From Saprospiraceae bacterium (GTDB lineage: Bacteria; Bacteroidota; Bacteroidia; Chitinophagales; Saprospiraceae): DNA of 64,000 nt. A model generated the notes under the pieces. That model worked only from the letters and a program-made list of their open reading frames with translations. It searched no databases and had not been told where the DNA came from. The translations under genes were made by a program, and so were the position numbers. The stretch spans positions 124,001-188,000 of the forward strand of contig JADKBS010000020.1 in NCBI GenBank assembly GCA_016714985.1. Direction: 5' to 3'. Positions 60,030 to 64,000 of the stretch are shown piece by piece; position 1 is the stretch's first letter, and every line of letters starts with the position of its first letter.

Positions 60030-61241
60030 ATGTCAAACTTTGTCAAATTTTTTATAATTTTCATTGTATTGATTCAAGCACAACTGCTTTTATCACAAAA
60101 AATTGATATTTTTCGTCAAAGATGGGTATTGGGTTGGTCACCTGAATTTGTATATGCTAGGGGAGAGGAGTTGTACCCAAGTGAACAGGAATATACTTTC
60201 TTGGTTTTGGGTTCATCTATGAACTTGGGGTTTTTCCTCAACAAAAATATCATGCTTGGCTTCCAAGGGAATTATTCTTTCAGGGCTGGCGGAAATACGA
60301 TGAAAGACTTTCCAAACTTGTGGAGCTTAGCATATTTTGCCCGTTACTATCCATTTGAAGGAGATAAAAAAATTGGCTTTAAATCGCAAATCTGTGATAA
60401 TTGTGCAACATTTAAGGTAAGGCCGTTCTTACAGGGAATTCATAGGTTTTCCAATAACCAGATTAGGAATGAAAAAAATAATGGCCTAGACTATTTGGGG
60501 GTCCAGCAAGTAGGTTTGACTGCGGGTGTAAATTTAAGGCTACGTAAAAATTTGTTTTATGACGCTGGCATTGGGTTACGCTATACGCTTACCAACAGCG
60601 ATGAAAGACTTTCTAACGAAGGTATTTTTGGCCTTTCTTATCATTTTGGCTATAATAGCAACCCGCAAAATAAAAACATTTCCGAATGCAACTCAACTTG
60701 TATAAACGGAATTGGGTCTTGCCTAGTACGGCAACTAAAAAAGCGGGAACCAAATCCGAAGGCAATCATGGTTGGAACTTCTTTGACCTATGGCATTGAT
60801 AGCAGTTTCAATGTTGAAGGAAAAGGCGGTAAACACAAAGAACTGTCATGGAATATCAACGCTGTCGCCCAATTGACTCGCCGAGTAAGGGCTGGTATCA
60901 ATACCATTCAAATATTCACAAACGACCCTGTTTATGGCGACCGCAGGTTTTATTTAGCGGGCGGCATCGTACAGTATGAACCATTCCTTGGTAAAAAAAA
61001 TTTCTTTCTGTTCGAAGGCGGTTTGATGTACGGCAACTACGGCACCTTTGGCGCAGGTGACCCTCGAAAAAGAAATGGGCTGTTGTACTCAGACTTGGGC
61101 GGCTCCTTCAATTGGCGATTGACCCAAAAACTCTACCTCGAACTTGGGTTCAACAATTATTTCATCCTAAACAAGGCAGCAGGCAAGTATGCATACAACC
61201 AATACATCGTTGGGGTCAACTATGTAATAATAAAAAAATGA
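60030..61241 (+). CDS. outer membrane beta-barrel-like protein
   Basis: 403 residues from ATG 60030 (MSNFVKFFIIFIVLIQAQLL signal region). Alternating strands with aromatic girdles (FFLNKNIMLGFQGNYSFRAG, LFYDAGIGLRYTLTN, KLYLELGFNNYFILN) and a final YNQYIVGVNYVIIKK support an outer membrane barrel. A Cys-containing loop (ECNSTCINGIGSCLVRQ) is unusual. No specific family. It sits between the lipoprotein and a T9SS gene, all rightward. Confidence 0.7.
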   Translation: MSNFVKFFIIFIVLIQAQLLLSQKIDIFRQRWVLGWSPEFVYARGEELYPSEQEYTFLVLGSSMNLGFFLNKNIMLGFQGNYSFRAGGNTMKDFPNLWSLAYFARYYPFEGDKKIGFKSQICDNCATFKVRPFLQGIHRFSNNQIRNEKNNGLDYLGVQQVGLTAGVNLRLRKNLFYDAGIGLRYTLTNSDERLSNEGIFGLSYHFGYNSNPQNKNISECNSTCINGIGSCLVRQLKKREPNPKAIMVGTSLTYGIDSSFNVEGKGGKHKELSWNINAVAQLTRRVRAGINTIQIFTNDPVYGDRRFYLAGGIVQYEPFLGKKNFFLFEGGLMYGNYGTFGAGDPRKRNGLLYSDLGGSFNWRLTQKLYLELGFNNYFILNKAAGKYAYNQYIVGVNYVIIKK

Positions 61242-61275
61242 TTTTCAATTTTACTTTCGCTAAATACTACTTCCA

Positions 61276-62436
61276 ATGAAAATTAGACTTTTACTTATTT
61301 CCTATTTTTTGGGGCTTTTCATCTTAAATGCCCAAACCCACCACCCTGCAAGTTCTATTCAGAAACGATTGGAACGGATAGCGAGGACTAACAATAATGC
61401 GAAGCCACTCCATGAACGCAGCACCTACGGGGTTTTGGATTCTATCTATGGTGGAATATTTTTTGGCGATGAGTGGAAAGACTATTCACGCCAGCATTTT
61501 GGGTATGAGAATAATTTGTACATTGTGGACAGCACATTTGTGAATTTCAACCTGACCCAACAACTTCCTACCCTATGGCAAGACACTGACAAGACCAATT
61601 TCACCTATGATTCGGAAGGGAGGTTGATGAAAATGATTCGGTCTTTTTTTTCATTATCAGCTGGACAGTTTGAAGAATTGCTTTTGAACGAATACTACTA
61701 TGACAGTGAAAACAGGCTTATCCAAGAAGATATTTCTATCTTCGAAGCGGGTGCATGGCCACCGCCCAGTGGCAAGTTTATCTATATCTATGATGCTTTG
61801 GGCAACAATACAAATGTAATAACTTATGGCTTTGACACCGATTTAAATGAATGGGTACTCGAAGAAAACGACACCAATACTTACTATCCTGATGGAAAAC
61901 TAAAGACTGAAGTTGTCCGTTTTCCAGAAAACAATGTATTGGTAGATGACCAAAGATATAGCTATACCTACAACAGCGATGGGCTTTTATCAGAAGTATT
62001 CGTGGAATATTGGGATGTGGATGAATCCGCTTGGTTCAACAGTGAAAAGGATTTTTATTATTATGAAGCTGGGGAAATGCAGCCAATTCAAGTGCTAATC
62101 CAAGTGTATGATGAAAATGAATGGATAGATGCTTTTCGCTATGACTATTTCTATTCGGAACCTTCCTCAGTCCGCACCGAGCCTACCAAAAACACCTTGG
62201 AATGCACTATTTCCAACCCTTATATCCCCGGCAGCCTAATCAGTTGCGAAATTGGCGCTTCGGAAGAAATGACCCTGAGCTTGACTGATTTATTGGGCAG
62301 GGTGGTTCAAATGCAATCCCTCTCTATCCCATTAGAAGTTGGGAAGGTGTCAGCGGGTTATTATCTGCTCAAAATATCGGACAAGCACACTGGGGAAAGG
62401 CGTTATCAGAAAAAGCTATTTGTCGCTGGCTATTAG
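61276..62436 (+). CDS. T9SS sorting-domain protein with YD-like repeats
   Basis: 386 residues. Signal peptide MKIRLLLISYFLGLFILNAQ. The body has repeats such as FTYDSEGRLMKMIRSF, EYYYDSENRLIQEDIS, YIYDALGNNTNVITYG and YTYNSDGLLSEVFVEY, related to RHS/YD repeats. The C-terminal T9SS domain is short (SISNPYIPGSL-like start, ending GERRYQKKLFVAGY). It is secreted or surface-bound. Its spacing of 34 bp from the previous gene suggests an operon. Confidence 0.82.
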   Translation: MKIRLLLISYFLGLFILNAQTHHPASSIQKRLERIARTNNNAKPLHERSTYGVLDSIYGGIFFGDEWKDYSRQHFGYENNLYIVDSTFVNFNLTQQLPTLWQDTDKTNFTYDSEGRLMKMIRSFFSLSAGQFEELLLNEYYYDSENRLIQEDISIFEAGAWPPPSGKFIYIYDALGNNTNVITYGFDTDLNEWVLEENDTNTYYPDGKLKTEVVRFPENNVLVDDQRYSYTYNSDGLLSEVFVEYWDVDESAWFNSEKDFYYYEAGEMQPIQVLIQVYDENEWIDAFRYDYFYSEPSSVRTEPTKNTLECTISNPYIPGSLISCEIGASEEMTLSLTDLLGRVVQMQSLSIPLEVGKVSAGYYLLKISDKHTGERRYQKKLFVAGY

Positions 62437-62516
62437 GCATTTTGGAATACGGCCTGTTTTATGGCGCACGACGCCAAGTTTTGGGCATGTGTCTCAAAAT
62501 GTAGGTCGTGTAGGCA

Positions 62517-62563
62517 AAATCCCAGTTCCGGCGTAGCCACACACCTAAACTGGGATTTTGGTG
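62517..62563. terminator. hairpin between convergent genes
   Basis: AAAATCCCAGTT pairs with AACTGGGATTTT across a loop of about 21 nt. It lies between the T9SS gene (+) and the Uma2 gene (-). It falls in the out-of-frame tail of the Uma2 reading frame, which supports the view that the true Uma2 end is earlier. Confidence 0.55.
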
Positions 62564-63213
62564 AGGTCTGGCCATGCCCCCCAATTTCCCCAACCTACTC
62601 CCCTTCCGGTTTTGCGGGTTTTTTGAAAATATCGGATGCGGGCAGCGCAAAGGCGGGCAGTACAGGGGCGGCGGAGCATAGTGATGCCTTGCAGGGTCAC
62701 GCTGCTGCGGTCTGGGCCGTAAACCACTACTTTTTCGGTTTTGGGGTAAATGAACCAGACGACCTGCACGCCAGCGGCATAATAGTGGTCGAGTTTGGTG
62801 TCGTAGTAGTCGGCGGTGTCGTTGGGGGAAATGACCTCAATGACGAATTTGGGGACTGGATGGCCACCCTTCGATGCCTCATATACCTGGGCCGAGTTCA
62901 GGTAGCAAAGGTCTGGCCTCCTCAATCGGTGGGGGGTGATTTGAGCGTCCATTTCAATTTGAAGGCTGCCTTCCAATTTTCCATTTAACAAAAGGGAGAA
63001 AAAGAACAATTGAAGGTTGTGAGCGAGGTGTGCTTGCAGTTCACTCATAGCGGTTTTCGTTTTTATCACAGTTCCATTGTCAAACTCATACTTGTGGCCG
63101 TCTTCCCGCTGGCTGTATTTTTCGAGAAATGCTTGCAAGGAGACCTTCCTGCTCGGCGACGGGACCGAGGGAGTTGTTATGGCTGAACTTCCCATGTCTG
63201 GAACAATATTCAT
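62545..63213 (-). pseudogene. Uma2 family endonuclease with frameshifted C-terminus
   Basis: From ATG 63213, about 222 residues as read. Uma2 marks are YEFDNGTVIKTKTAMSELQA, RRPDLCYLNSAQVYEA and FVIEVISPNDTADYYDTKLD (PD-(D/E)XK). After ITMLRRP the sequence is unlike the family, but in another frame it reads AAPVLPAFALPASDIFKK and then stops, the normal Uma2 ending. A one-base change around 62668-62678 explains it. The active-site core is intact, so the enzyme could still work. Confidence 0.82.
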
Positions 63214-63321
63214 TTGAGTTTCTTTTTTGGCAAAAATAATCCAAAACAGGGACAAAACCGCCCCCCTGTTCCAATTTCTTGGAAGGTGAACATTACTTAC
63301 CGGGCATGGCACAAGCCCATC

Positions 63322-64000
63322 CTACCGCACCACCACCTTCCCCCCTTTCACCATCTTCCCCTTTTGCGAAAAACGATAAACATAAACCCCGCCCGGCAAT
63401 GCGCCAAGCGCAATGCTAGATTGCTTTTGCAGCCCTTTTTGCGCAGCAACCACCCTGCCTTTTAAATCCAATAATTCAAAATCGGCAGCGGTTGGGGCAT
63501 TAATTGCGGCACGCAACACAGCACCCTTCGGGGCGGGGTTCGGATAGACGTTGACCGCAAAATCGCTCACAGCGGCGTTCGTGGCAGAAGGTAGCGGCTC
63601 CGAGAGCTTGAAGTCCCAGATGCCCCGCCCAAAGGTGCCGAAGCGCACGATGTCGTCCGTTCCGGCAGGGAAATCAACGTACTCCACGCAGGTGTACCAT
63701 TGCAGCGGAGTCTGCTCCCAATGAGCGGGAACCACTCGTTTTTTTCCACCACAAACACATAAGGACCGACGGCGGTGGCCGCAAACAGCAGTGTCTCGTC
63801 AGGGTTTGCCACGATTTCCTGCACGAGCGTATTGGGCAGGCCGGCGGACATGGGAACGAAGGTCTGGCCGCCGTTCACCGAGCGAAAGACCGCTGGGTTG
63901 GAGTAGCCACTGCCCGAAATCCAGAGCAGGTCGGGGTTCTTCTTGGAGGCGAGGATGCAGGCCGTGTAAATCCAGTCCACGGTCGGCCCGACGAAGCCCT
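63322..64000 (-). pseudogene. T9SS sorting-domain protein, partial at the right edge and frameshifted
   Basis: C-terminal part only; the gene runs off the right edge. The right-hand frame encodes Sortilin/VPS10-like BNR repeat sequence (SVNGGQTFVPMSAGLPNTLV, LLFAATAVGPYVFVVEKNEW). The left-hand frame has RFGTFGRGIWDFKLSEPLP and a T9SS type A domain (VNVYPNPAPKGAVLRAAI to KMVKGGKVVVR). Adding one base to the CCC run at 63717-63719 joins them as PLIGEQTPLQWYT. It is a secreted glycosidase-like propeller protein of unknown function. Confidence 0.8.

Noticed and set aside
1..64000. tRNA, rRNA and replication-origin search
   Set aside because: No cloverleaf with a recognisable T-arm (GGTTCRA) and acceptor pairing, no rRNA-like stretch and no DnaA-box cluster was recognised by eye; a covariance-model search would decide.

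Overview
The window reads as chromosomal DNA of a free-living, aerobic or microaerobic member of the Bacteroidota, most like the Saprospiria/Chitinophagia side of the phylum (taxonomic inference from gene style, not a database match). The evidence is several secreted proteins with type IX secretion (T9SS) C-terminal sorting domains, an OmpP1/FadL porin, an HU protein, Uma2-family nucleases, almost no Shine-Dalgarno sequences, and promoters of the TAnnTTTG (-7) type. Core genes are GC-rich. Several islands are clearly AT-richer.

Layout. 1-10 kb: small lipoprotein, HU, cystathionine gamma-synthase/lyase, RhlE-type DEAD-box helicase, three surface or secreted proteins, then a two-gene RNA repair unit (ATP-dependent RNA ligase plus an HD-phosphatase/polynucleotide-kinase fusion). 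10-12 kb: REP-associated tyrosine transposase (RAYT) with its palindromic repeats and a zinc-finger HNH-like gene. 12-19.4 kb: TolB-propeller and amidohydrolase reading frames, then an accretion zone where a 57-bp copy of the amidohydrolase 3' end recurs around two toxin-antitoxin pairs and a T9SS protein, and finally an HNH/ISKra4-transposase chimera. 19.4-30 kb: hydrolase, MFS transporter, membrane Zn peptidase, DUF2911 protein, dnaX, a double-glycine leader peptide, a large helical protein and uvrC. 30-34 kb: C5 methyltransferase/restriction endonuclease pair, Uma2 protein and XRE regulator. 34-44 kb: secreted endonuclease I, EF-G paralogue, CoA-type Nudix hydrolase, malic enzyme and FadL porin.

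44-51 kb is a [NiFe]-hydrogenase locus. A structural operon runs leftwards (small subunit, large subunit, cytochrome b, maturation protease) and a divergent accessory set runs rightwards (small membrane protein, hypA, hypB, hypC). The small subunit carries all six cysteines of the oxygen-tolerant proximal cluster, so membrane-bound H2 oxidation in air is the likely role. hypD, hypE and hypF are not in the window. 51-64 kb: serine hydrolase, HtrA-like protease, frameshifted MFS transporter, degenerate AAA ATPase, Rieske oxygenase, a lipoprotein preceded by a 15-copy octanucleotide repeat that looks phase-variable, outer-membrane and T9SS proteins, a frameshifted Uma2 gene and a partial T9SS gene at the right edge.

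Two genome-wide habits stand out. Many spacers consist of degenerate roughly 7-bp direct repeats, often arranged as long inverted arms, and related repeats intrude into linker regions of dnaX and uvrC, while a REP-like palindrome sits inside hypB. Also, single-base frameshifts break at least seven genes, many at homopolymers, so some pseudogenes here may be assembly errors. No rRNA, tRNA or CRISPR array was recognised by eye.
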